Origin: JAABRU01 sp050180235
Lineage (GTDB): Bacteria > Desulfobacterota > Desulfobacteria > Desulfobacterales > Desulfococcaceae
Direction of reading: 5' to 3'
Assembly: GCA_050180235.1 (NCBI GenBank)
Contig: JBFXEJ010000065.1
Location: forward strand, 1-33,766
DNA length: 33,766 nt
Below the pieces are notes generated by a model that was given only the letters and a program-made list of their open reading frames with translations, did not search any database and was not told the origin of the DNA. Positions within the stretch are counted from its first letter, which is position 1; each line of letters begins with the position of its first letter. This document shows, piece by piece, positions 24,208 to 31,658 of the stretch. Position numbers and translations under genes: made by a program.

Positions 24208-27200
24208 ATGAAACAGAATAATAAAATTCGGCTTGGTTTGATGGCCCCTCTTTCCGGAATAGTTCAGTTGTATGGTTCGGAAATATCCAATGCAGGGATA
24301 ATTGCCTGTAATGAAGTGAACGAATCTGGCGGAGTTTTAGGTCGTGAGCTTGAACTTATCATAGTTGATGACGGCAGTATGCCGGAGACTGCCGTGCCTG
24401 CCGCAGAAAGGCTGATCCGCGAATTCAGGTGTTCCGCCATAATCGGAAATCTTCTTTCAAATTCAAGAATATCGGTCTCAACTCTTGTTTCAGAACCATT
24501 AAAAATTCCGTATCTGAATTTCTCGTTTTATGAGGGGAGCATATCCGGAAAATATTTTTTCCATTTTGCGGCCCTTCCCAACCAGCAGATTGACAGAATG
24601 ATCCCCTATATGCAGAAGACGTTCGGACCTAAAATGTTCTTTGCAGGTAATAATTATGAGTGGCCCAGAGGTTCTATTGATGCCGCAAAAAAAGCACTTC
24701 TGAACAATTACGGAGAAATAGTTGGCGAAGAGTATCTGCCGATTGGCACCCCAATGTCAGAAATAGATGAACTGCTTGTAAAAGTAGCCGGTTCAGGGGC
24801 AGATGTTTTTGTCCCCTATTTTGCAGGAACTGATCAGATCAATCTGCTGAACGCATTTACTGAACGGGGGCTTAAAAACAAAATGGCGGTTGTGATGGGC
24901 CATTATGACGAGGCAATGGTAAGTCTGCTTTTACCCGAGGTTCGTGAAGGATTTTACTCTTCCAATACCTATTTTATGTCAATAGAGAGTGAGATAAACC
25001 GCCGATATCTTGCCCGCCTTGCCAAACTTGACGCAATCAACGGCATCTGGCCGTCAGGCAACGGTGTCGTGACCAACTTTGGAGAGGGAACTTATCTATG
25101 CGTAAAAGCATTTGCCAAAGCTGCAGATCAGGCATCTTCACTTGATTCCGATGCAGTGGCATCTGCTCTTGAAACCATTGAGATCGAAGGTCCTCAGGGT
25201 ATTGTAATAATGGATCCGGCTACACATCATGCAGCGGTAAACACTTATCTGTCACGCTGCAACGCGGAGGGGGTATTCTCAATCATAGAGTCATTTGGAC
25301 AAATCCCGCCCGTCATACCTGAACGCTACAGAGAAAACACAAATATCAGCACAAATCATCCTGATGAAATAATTTCAGTATATTCCGAGAAGAACAGCGG
25401 TTCCGGGGAGGGCAAAAGTTTCGTTGAAAATCGGGGCGCTGGTTTTCAGAAATTAATGGGCGGATTAAATGACAATGCCTGTGCCATTACCTCTCAAATC
25501 CTTGAAACAGCGGATGTCGTCATAATTGCAGTAAACAGAAACGGCATAATTCTTGAGGCTAACCGTGACGCATATCGTCAGTTCGGATATGCGTCTGACG
25601 AGTTAACCGGTAAATCGGTACATCTGCTTGTTCCTCCCAATCTTCGTAAAGGGCATATTGATCTCTTCAATCAGTTTGCCGAGGGCAGTATCATGGAGAT
25701 TTCTATGGGCAGGCGAGGTGTATTGCAGGGTTACAGGAAGGATGGCACCTTCTTTCCGGCAGAGGCAGGTATCGCAAAATTTTTTCATGACAGTCAGTGG
25801 ACATTTGTGGTTACGCTCCGAGATATAAGCGCCCGGCAAAAAGCCGAGGAGACACTGATATGGCGTGCCACGCATGACCCCCTTACAAAATTGCCCAACC
25901 GCAGGCTGATCAAGGAACGGCTGAACAGTGCATTAATACGCACCAATGAACGACGGAGAGATGTTGAACTGACCATTGAAAACAATGCAGGACTTCTCTT
26001 TATTGACTGTGACGGTTTCAAAATTATCAACGATACACAAGGACATGATGTCGGAGATGAGCTTCTTATCATGATTGCCGAACGGCTTATAAATACCACC
26101 CGGCCCGGTGATACCGTTGGAAGACTGGGTGGCGATGAGTTTGTAGTTCTCTGTGAGAATATCCATCAGGAACAGACTATTATAACCATTGCCGAGCGTA
26201 TAAATGAAACTCTCAGGTCTCCATTTGATTTAAATTCAAACAGGATAAAAGTCCATATCAGTGCCAGTATCGGTATTGCTTTAGGGCACGGATCAACCCA
26301 TTCAGCAGAAGATCTGCTCAAAAACGCTGACGCAGCCATGTATATCGTAAAAGAGCGCGGCAGAGACGGCTGGCATCTGTTTTCCGATAAAATTTACGAA
26401 ACCATGACCCGGAAACTGAGCCTTATCAACGGACTTAAAACCGCAATAGAACGGAACGAATTTACGCTTGTCTATCAACCGATTGTTGCGGCAAACAGCA
26501 CAGCAATAAGAGGTGCTGAAGCTCTTATTCGCTGGAACAGGGCTGACGGTCCTGTTTCACCTGCATACTTTATTCCTGTCGCTGAATCCAACGGAGCTAT
26601 TATCAGTATTGGGCGATGGGTTTTCCGTGAAGCATGTAAAACGGTTGCCCGTATCCAGAATGAATCCGGAAACAATATTCCTCCATACATCTCAATTAAT
26701 GTCTCGACACGTCAGCTTAATGAGGATAGAGTTGTTGCGGAGTTCACCAATATTCTCAATGAAACCGGTGCAAGACCTGAAAATATTGTGATTGAAATTA
26801 CTGAAACATCCCTGATGGTTGATATTAATAAAAACATTAAGGTTCTTAAGGAGCTTGCATCTATCGGGATCAGGATTGCTGTTGACGATTTTGGCACAGG
26901 TTACTCTTCATTATTACAGCTTCTCAGAATGCCTGTGAGCATTATTAAAATTGATCGTGAATTTGTTGATGGACTTGACAAAAAACCTGAAAGTCGGGCT
27001 ATAGCTTCAGCAGTAATCAACATGTCGAAAGTTATGCAGAAAAAAACTATTGCAGAAGGCGTTGAAAATGAAGCAGAGCTGTTTGAACTTCAGGCTCAGG
27101 GCTGTGATATGATACAGGGTTTTTATTTTTATCGTCCCATGCCTGCCGATGATTACATCAGCCTGCTTAAACAGAAGAGCATGGTTACTGACACCCCTAA

Positions 27201-27624
27201 TTCGCCCGGAGTTTATAGTGTTATTTATGTGAGCAGAGCCTCGGATTCTATTACGCATGATGAGATTAAACAGATTCTGCACTCCGCGCGCAAGGAAAAT
27301 TCCGAACTTGGTATCACAGGATTTCTTATTTTCAATAAAGGATATTTTCTTCAGTTACTTGAAGGACGGCAGGATTCTGTTGACGAACTTTTAAGAAAAA
27401 TAGTAGCTGATCGGCGTCATGATGATGTCAGAATAGTTCTTCGCACTTTCAATGAACGCCGTCTTTTTTCCGACTGGTCAATGGGATACTGGAATATGAA
27501 GGATACCGGTTCGGATATAGATTTTTCAACATGGCAGAAACAGACTTTCAGCCTGCTGGAAATTTCAAATGACGCTAAACTCTGCTATGCTTTTTTCGAG
27601 GCACTCTCTTCAAAGAATTTATAA
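24208..27624 (+). CDS. Five-domain c-di-GMP signalling protein: PBP1-like + PAS + GGDEF + EAL + BLUF
   Basis: 1138 aa; GGAG lies before the ATG. Residues ~6-375 form a type-1 periplasmic-binding-protein fold of the amide/branched-chain amino-acid type (IRLGLMAPLSG, ACNEVNESGGVLGRELELI) but without a signal peptide or membrane helix, so it is cytoplasmic like AmiC. A PAS domain follows (~430-545). GGDEF is at ~641-645 with the I-site RPGD upstream, so the cyclase looks active and feedback-inhibited. EAL is at ~771; the other phosphodiesterase residues (SINVS, EITE, DDFGTGYSS, KID, EGVE) are intact. The C-terminus (~1000-1095) is a BLUF domain: IYVSRAS, the Asn of ARKEN before GITGF, the FAD-contacting Gln of FLQLLEG, and WSMG. 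It should couple ligand and blue light to c-di-GMP level. Confidence 0.92.
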   Translation: MKQNNKIRLGLMAPLSGIVQLYGSEISNAGIIACNEVNESGGVLGRELELIIVDDGSMPETAVPAAERLIREFRCSAIIGNLLSNSRISVSTLVSEPLKIPYLNFSFYEGSISGKYFFHFAALPNQQIDRMIPYMQKTFGPKMFFAGNNYEWPRGSIDAAKKALLNNYGEIVGEEYLPIGTPMSEIDELLVKVAGSGADVFVPYFAGTDQINLLNAFTERGLKNKMAVVMGHYDEAMVSLLLPEVREGFYSSNTYFMSIESEINRRYLARLAKLDAINGIWPSGNGVVTNFGEGTYLCVKAFAKAADQASSLDSDAVASALETIEIEGPQGIVIMDPATHHAAVNTYLSRCNAEGVFSIIESFGQIPPVIPERYRENTNISTNHPDEIISVYSEKNSGSGEGKSFVENRGAGFQKLMGGLNDNACAITSQILETADVVIIAVNRNGIILEANRDAYRQFGYASDELTGKSVHLLVPPNLRKGHIDLFNQFAEGSIMEISMGRRGVLQGYRKDGTFFPAEAGIAKFFHDSQWTFVVTLRDISARQKAEETLIWRATHDPLTKLPNRRLIKERLNSALIRTNERRRDVELTIENNAGLLFIDCDGFKIINDTQGHDVGDELLIMIAERLINTTRPGDTVGRLGGDEFVVLCENIHQEQTIITIAERINETLRSPFDLNSNRIKVHISASIGIALGHGSTHSAEDLLKNADAAMYIVKERGRDGWHLFSDKIYETMTRKLSLINGLKTAIERNEFTLVYQPIVAANSTAIRGAEALIRWNRADGPVSPAYFIPVAESNGAIISIGRWVFREACKTVARIQNESGNNIPPYISINVSTRQLNEDRVVAEFTNILNETGARPENIVIEITETSLMVDINKNIKVLKELASIGIRIAVDDFGTGYSSLLQLLRMPVSIIKIDREFVDGLDKKPESRAIASAVINMSKVMQKKTIAEGVENEAELFELQAQGCDMIQGFYFYRPMPADDYISLLKQKSMVTDTPNSPGVYSVIYVSRASDSITHDEIKQILHSARKENSELGITGFLIFNKGYFLQLLEGRQDSVDELLRKIVADRRHDDVRIVLRTFNERRLFSDWSMGYWNMKDTGSDIDFSTWQKQTFSLLEISNDAKLCYAFFEALSSKNL

Positions 27625-27637
27625 AATTGATATGAAT

Positions 27638-27666
27638 GCAGAGAAGCACGGCCATGCGTCTCTGCA
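27638..27666. repeat. Hairpin after the sensor gene
   Basis: TGCAGAGA (27638-27645) pairs perfectly with TCTCTGCA (27659-27666), 14 bases after the stop codon. No T-run follows, so terminator activity is uncertain. Confidence 0.45.
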
Positions 27667-27668
27667 GG

Positions 27669-27778
27669 GCTTAACCAAATAATCACTCTGTCTGTATTGT
27701 CAAATGCACTTTCTGCCCCAGCCTGAGAAAAGGTCGGGGTCGGACCATCAAAAACACAACGATTCAAATTTGTTATGA
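27669..27778 (+). other. Degenerate attC-like candidate D
   Basis: GCTTAAC matches RYYYAAC perfectly at the left and GTTATGA resembles an R' box at the right, with AAAT and AATC blocks in partly complementary positions. Stem pairing is poor and the length (~110 bp) is larger than the neighbours', so this is tentative. Confidence 0.25.
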
Positions 27779-28046
27779 TTAAAAATGGCAATAAAATGGG
27801 GCAATAATCGCCTTTTTGATGGCAAAAACAACGATATTGGCTCTGAATGAATATGGGGACAGATTTCTATTGCCATTTCGACAGTAAGCCCGGTGGGATG
27901 GGTGACAACCCATCGTTCGGATTGAATGACACGGGGAAATAGGGTCGGACCAAGCAAAACACCATAAATCAAAATAGTTAGAGCGAAAACTGGCCTAAAA
28001 ACGGCCCTATAATCGCGTTTTTGTGGCCAAAAAATACGTTTTAACG
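27738..28046. repeat. Two ungapped diverged direct repeats (~96 bp)
   Basis: 27738-27833 and 27943-28038 both begin GGTCGGACCA and align without gaps over about 96 bases, sharing ATAATCGC, TTTTTG and TGGC blocks. Roughly two-thirds of positions agree by eye. Each copy can fold (for example TGGCC with GGCCA in the second). No protein-like frame runs through them. Confidence 0.6.
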
Positions 28047-28120
28047 AGAGAAAGAGCAATGAGTGTGAATAGAGGACTGACAAATTATGCCATTGAATAA
28101 AAGAAAAGCGGTCTGAAGCC

Positions 28121-28180
28121 GCCTAACCAGTCAATCAACCGGACAGCCCTATCGGGCTGCCGGTTATTTCGTTGTTATGT
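28121..28180 (+). other. Integron attC site B
   Basis: 60 bp from GCCTAAC (R'') to GTTATGT (R'). CAACCGGACAGCCC pairs with GGGCTGCCGGTTA around a short ATC loop, with CAGTCAATC and TTTCGTTG as the L boxes. Its R' is the left end of the next cassette. Confidence 0.92.
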
Positions 28181-28198
28181 TACTCAATACAATAATAA

Positions 28199-29182
28199 AT
28201 GATAAGTGAACCTAATAATACAGAATTAATCGAAACGCAGGATATGTCATTAGAAGAATGGCTATCCATATTATTTAATCCGCCTAATGGAAAGATGTTT
28301 ATTGATTATGAATTTCCAACAAATAAGCATAAAGAGGAATATATAAATAATATTGAAAAAAGGTCTGATGAAGAAATATTTGCATTGCTTTTAAAATTCC
28401 TTATTCCTTCTACTTTGATGCCAACTCATGACCAATTTTCTTTTATAAATCTAATTGAAATGCTAAAAAAAGACCGCAATAATATAGATCGTTATCTCAA
28501 TAATCAATATTATCGTCGCCTTTTTTTATATGGGTTTAAAAAAAGTAAAATTCCGCCGTGGGAAGGAATAACTTGGATTTTAGATCTATTGCCACATTTT
28601 CCTAAACAAGCGATAGAAGGATTAAATTCGTATATATTAGCTCATGCTCAACAATTGCCTGATGGTAGGTTTCGAGGTTTATGTAGTGTTACCTCAATAA
28701 TAAGAGCAAAATATATTAGTAATCCAAGTACCGTTTCTGAAAAATTAAATCTAATTCTTAATTTAACTCCGAGAGATTTTGAATTTTTAATCGAAAGACT
28801 ATATCATGCAATGAAGTTTAAAACTGAAATTACGCCCGCTCAAAACGACGGGGGAAAAGATATTATTGCCTTTAGAAATAATCCTGGTAAATTAGAACAT
28901 ATTAGAATTGAATGTAAACGATACAGTGGAAATGTAGGAGTAGGATTTGTTCGATCACTCTTAGGAGTAGTTTCAAATGAAAAAGTGAACAAAGGTGTCT
29001 TAGTAACAACTTCTAAGTTTACTAAGTCTGCGAAAAGTTTCGCAGATAAAAACTCAAGAATAGAGTTGATTGATGGACAAAAACTTATTCCATTAATGAA
29101 TGAATATCTTGGACCAAGTTGGCCGGTACACTTAGAGCGTTTAATAGTAGAAAGTCAGCTTACTCAAACGGCAAAAAAATAA
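28199..29182 (+). CDS. Mrr-like restriction endonuclease in an integron cassette
   Basis: 327 aa. The N-terminal ~185 residues are helical and unrecognised. Residues ~188-315 form an Mrr-type PD-(D/E)XK domain: PRDFEFLIERLYHAM is the leading helix, NDGGKD supplies the acidic residue (D221), IECKR gives E238 and K240, and GVLVTTSKFTKSAKSFA is the conserved strand-helix that follows. Mrr-family enzymes cut modified or foreign DNA without a partner methylase (type IV behaviour). The cassette has exactly matching ends, and its ATG lies 18 bases after the R' box at 28174-28180. The gene is strongly A/T-rich against the chromosome, which fits recent arrival. Promoter and Shine-Dalgarno are not obvious. 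A defence role is inference from the domain. Confidence 0.85.
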   Translation: MISEPNNTELIETQDMSLEEWLSILFNPPNGKMFIDYEFPTNKHKEEYINNIEKRSDEEIFALLLKFLIPSTLMPTHDQFSFINLIEMLKKDRNNIDRYLNNQYYRRLFLYGFKKSKIPPWEGITWILDLLPHFPKQAIEGLNSYILAHAQQLPDGRFRGLCSVTSIIRAKYISNPSTVSEKLNLILNLTPRDFEFLIERLYHAMKFKTEITPAQNDGGKDIIAFRNNPGKLEHIRIECKRYSGNVGVGFVRSLLGVVSNEKVNKGVLVTTSKFTKSAKSFADKNSRIELIDGQKLIPLMNEYLGPSWPVHLERLIVESQLTQTAKK

Positions 29183-29215
29183 TTCAACAAACTATTTAAT
29201 GCTCATAACATAGTA

Positions 29216-29272
29216 ACATAACCCGGCGCTCAAGCGGACGGCTATCGTCCGCCAGTTAGCTTTGTGTTAGCC
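29216..29272 (+). other. Integron attC site C
   Basis: 57 bp from ACATAAC (R'') to GTTAGCC (R'). AAGCGGACGGC pairs with the GTCCGC segment around TATC. Its R'' is the exact reverse complement of the R' of site B (GTTATGT), as required if the intervening DNA is a single cassette that entered as a circle. Confidence 0.92.
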
Positions 29273-29295
29273 CTTTAAGATATTTTTATGTTATC

Positions 29296-29465
29296 TTAGG
29301 TTCTGTTGACATTTCTATAACCTCCTGAATTTGCAGGAACCGGTTTCTCTGGAATGAACCATGCGGATTTCCCATGACTCTGCCCGGAATGGGATTCAGG
29401 CATGTTTCCGGTTCAGACCGGAGTCACTGACCGGCAGTCTGATCTGAAATGTCAACAGAACCTAA
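29296..29465. mobile_element. 170-bp element with perfect 20-bp inverted ends
   Basis: TTAGGTTCTGTTGACATTTC (29296-29315) and GAAATGTCAACAGAACCTAA (29446-29465) are perfect inverted repeats. If the ends are read as starting at GG, the element is flanked by TA on both sides. The interior is non-coding. It lies just after attC C and may have cut off further cassettes. Confidence 0.8.
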
Positions 29466-29556
29466 AACTAAAGAAAGAATAATAATGCAAAAAAAATGAT
29501 AAACGAGTTTTTTGATTGGACTGAAAATAAAAATATGTTTTTTCAAAAATTTTGGG

Positions 29557-29785
29557 TAGTGGTAGTTTTTTGACTGACAACTTTCACCGAAGTAAACTTT
29601 AATTATAATGGTCAATAAACATTCTTATGCGCTTTCCGTGCATTTCCCGGCTTCTTTCCGCACCATGCAGGCGCACCTCCGGCGTAAAGCTTCCGCATAT
29701 TCTGCACGGCAGGTTTGTCATATTTTCCGCTACTTATTTCTCATAATAAAATATAAATTATAACAGTCAAAAAAATACCACTACA
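29557..29785. mobile_element. MITE-like element, GTAGTGGTATTTTTTTGACTG family, short copy
   Basis: GTAGTGGTAGTTTTTTGACTG at the left and CAGTCAAAAAAATACCAC (29764-29781) at the right, with interior blocks shared with 3768-4224. About half the length of that copy, consistent with an internal deletion. Confidence 0.8.
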
Positions 29786-29795
29786 CTTGGTCTTT

Positions 29796-29900
29796 ATGGT
29801 GATTTCCAGAAAAAAGTATCCCGGCAAAGTAGCAAAAGCTTCCAGCTTTTGCCCTGTGTCTGTGAACTGAACCGGGATATTTATTTTGAGAAATCACCAT
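29796..29900 (-). mobile_element. MITE, GGTGATTTC family, copy 4 (inverted, diverged)
   Basis: The same family in reverse orientation: GGTGATTTCC on the left, GAAATCACC on the right, and the reverse complement of the interior block ATATCCCGGTTCAG. The flanks (TAT and ATC) do not form a duplication, so this copy is older or rearranged. Confidence 0.8.
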
Positions 29901-29915
29901 CGTCTGTTTTCTATG

Positions 29916-29964
29916 AAAAAGTCCGGACAGTGTAAGGCGTAGCCTGCAGCTGTCCGGACTTTTT
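29916..29964. terminator. Strong bidirectional hairpin terminator
   Basis: 29916-29930 (AAAAAGTCCGGACAG) pairs perfectly with 29950-29964 around a 19-base loop, giving A/T runs on both sides. It can stop transcription from either direction, between the cassette region and the integrative element. Confidence 0.75.
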
Positions 29965-29983
29965 CCGGCATGAAAGTCTTTTG

Positions 29984-30016
29984 TCCGGGCGGTATTTCGC
30001 CATGAAATCCGCCCGG
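29984..30016. repeat. GC-rich hairpin
   Basis: CCGGGCGG, one bulged base and ATTTC pair with GAAAT and CCGCCCGG around GCCAT. It lies between the terminator and the tRNA fragment. Function unknown. Confidence 0.5.
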
Positions 30017-30100
30017 CTGAAAGTCTGTAATGCCGGTTTTGTACGGGAATTGTAATGTTTTTTCTGTCCCTTTTAAATTATCTTCGGTTCCCTTATATTA

Positions 30101-30162
30101 TGGTACCTGAGACGGGAATTGAACCCGTACAGAGCTGAGCTCCGAGGGATTTTAAGTCCCTT
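30101..30162 (-). tRNA. 3' half of tRNA-Leu(UAA): attachment-site remnant
   Basis: Read leftward, the stretch begins in the anticodon arm (AGGGACTTAAAATCCCT, anticodon TAA), continues through a long variable arm, the T arm (GTACGGGTTCAATTCCCG) and the 3' acceptor strand CTCAGGTACCA. The 5' half is missing: the upstream bases do not form a D arm or the acceptor 5' strand. This is the usual footprint left when an element integrates into the 3' end of a tRNA gene. The orientation places the element to the right, so the functional tRNA-Leu should lie at its far end, outside the window. Confidence 0.85.
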
Positions 30163-30197
30163 TTTCATAGTTGTAAAATCAGTTGTTTGCAGACTGC

Positions 30198-30317
30198 TGT
30201 AATGGATTTTGTAATGTCAGGTGCAAAAATATTTAAAAAAAGTCCCTTGCTGTTTTAAGTAAAATCCGATGGTTGCTTGTTGCTTTCTCGGCCTGTACTG
30301 TAATGTGGTTTGTAAGG
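30198..30317 (+). other. Paired TGTAATG repeats, possible integrase arm sites
   Basis: TGTAATG occurs at 30198-30204, 30210-30216 and 30299-30305, with TGTAAGG at 30311-30317, forming two pairs with 12-base offsets. Two more copies (30026, 30051) lie on the other side of the tRNA fragment. Closely spaced direct repeats beside an attachment core and an integrase gene fit arm-type binding sites. Confidence 0.4.
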
Positions 30318-30405
30318 TGACACATTTTTTTCTTGACAGATTCCCCGCTCTCTGTTTTCATCTCTCCCCGCCACACCTGCACAGTCCATGAAAAGGATAT
30401 ATTTC

Positions 30406-31416
30406 ATGGGCGTCAGATTATGGAAACATAAAAATCAGACTTTCTACGCGGTCTGGGAGGTACCGGACGGCCGGACAAAGAGGATTTCTCTGAAGACAAA
30501 GGATCGTGATGCTGCCCTTGTCCGGATGAACTCCTTTTCTCCGCCCGCGGAGTCTTCACCGGCTCCCGGTGATGGCGCTCCGCGTCTGTCTGACTTTTTT
30601 TCTGATTTTCTTTCCCATGCTGAAGCCACTTTGTCTTATGGCTCTTTTGCCTGTTACCGGACGGCTTTCAACAGGGCGCTGGAGAAATGGGGCCGTGAAA
30701 TCAGGCTGTCTGATATTTCCCCAGGGCATATTGATGATCTTATTGTCTGGCTGATCCGTTCCGGGGTTTCGGTTCCCACTTTGAACAAGTATCTCCGGCA
30801 TCTTAAATCCGCTTTCCGTCATGCGCATGAGCGCGGGCTTCTTGTTCATCAGCTTCGGTTCCCGCGTCCTCTCCGGGAAATGACAGACATCCGGTATCTG
30901 ACCAAAGAGGAAATGACGCGGCTTTTTTCTGTGATAGATGATGCGGAATTCCATGATTTCTGTCATCTCTCCGCGTGTACTGGGCTGCGATCCGGCGAAC
31001 TGATCCGTCTGCGGAAATCTGACATTGATAATCCCGCGGGTTTTATACGCGTATCTTCCCAGCAGAAAAACAGGACAGAGTCGCGCATCCCCATCGGCAC
31101 AAAGGCAAGAGAGATCCTTTGCAGGGTGCTTTCTCAGTCAGGAGACAGACTTTTCAGATTCGGATCCGTTTCCTTGGTAAGTCACAAATTCAAGGCATAT
31201 GCCCGTAAAGCAGGTCTTGAGAAAATCCGTTTTCATGATTTGCGTCATACCTTTGCCAGCCACCATGCCATGTCCGGGACTGACATTTACACTTTGCAGA
31301 AACTGATGCGGCATCGTTCCCTTGTGTCAACTCTGATTTATGCCAAGCTGTCGCCGGATTATCTTCGTACCAAGAATGACTGTATAGATTATGGGATATA
31401 TTCCCTTATACCTTAA
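30406..31416 (+). CDS. Tyrosine recombinase / phage-type integrase
   Basis: 336 aa from ATG 30406, preceded by AAAAGGA; an ATG six codons earlier has no ribosome-binding site. An N-terminal arm-binding region (GVRLWKHKNQTFYAVWEV) and a core-binding SAM-like domain (~60-150) precede the catalytic domain (~155-320). Active-site residues: Arg in CTGLRSGEL, a Lys in the following hairpin, HDLRH (His-x-x-Arg), His in MRHRS and the nucleophile Tyr in LIYAKLS. It lacks the extra helix segment of integron integrases, so it is not IntI. It lies ~245 bases from the tRNA-Leu fragment and should integrate and excise the element to the right. Confidence 0.93.
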   Translation: MGVRLWKHKNQTFYAVWEVPDGRTKRISLKTKDRDAALVRMNSFSPPAESSPAPGDGAPRLSDFFSDFLSHAEATLSYGSFACYRTAFNRALEKWGREIRLSDISPGHIDDLIVWLIRSGVSVPTLNKYLRHLKSAFRHAHERGLLVHQLRFPRPLREMTDIRYLTKEEMTRLFSVIDDAEFHDFCHLSACTGLRSGELIRLRKSDIDNPAGFIRVSSQQKNRTESRIPIGTKAREILCRVLSQSGDRLFRFGSVSLVSHKFKAYARKAGLEKIRFHDLRHTFASHHAMSGTDIYTLQKLMRHRSLVSTLIYAKLSPDYLRTKNDCIDYGIYSLIP

Positions 31417-31435
31417 ATTCCTTTTGCCCGACTGA

Positions 31436-31641
31436 AGGTTCCTTATTCCTCCCGCCGTCCTTAATTTTCACACGCCATATTTCGGAAATCCTGTCAAGTT
31501 TCCTGATACGGTATTTTTTTTCAGATTTTTATTTTTTCTGCTTTTCCGAAAAAATAAAAATCTGAAAAAAAATATCCTTTTAAATCTGAAACTTGACAGG
31601 ATTTCCTAAATATGGCACGCTCTTGTAAGGACAAGGAACCT
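31436..31641. repeat. Large nested inverted repeat between convergent genes
   Basis: Three layers share one centre. AGGTTCCTT (~31436) pairs with AAGGAACCT (~31633). 31474-31502 pairs with 31588-31616 over 29 bases with one mismatch (GGAAATCCTGTCAAGTTTC is the core). 31512-31538 pairs perfectly with 31548-31574 over 27 A/T-rich bases around a 9-base loop. It lies between the integrase and a leftward operon. It could end both transcripts, be a miniature element or encode a structured RNA. Confidence 0.75.
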
Positions 31642-31658
31642 CCCTGGGCGGACTAATT

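Noticed and set aside
27748..28083. 111-codon antisense frame over the diverged repeats
   Set aside because: It covers non-coding repeat DNA, and its product has no conserved pattern between the two copies.
30101..30186. Complete tRNA-Leu gene
   Set aside because: Only the anticodon arm to the 3' CCA is present; the 5' acceptor strand and D arm do not pair or match.
30406..31416. Treating the tyrosine recombinase as the integron integrase of the attC array
   Set aside because: It lacks the IntI-specific insert, points away from the array and is separated from it by a tRNA attachment remnant; it belongs to the integrative element.
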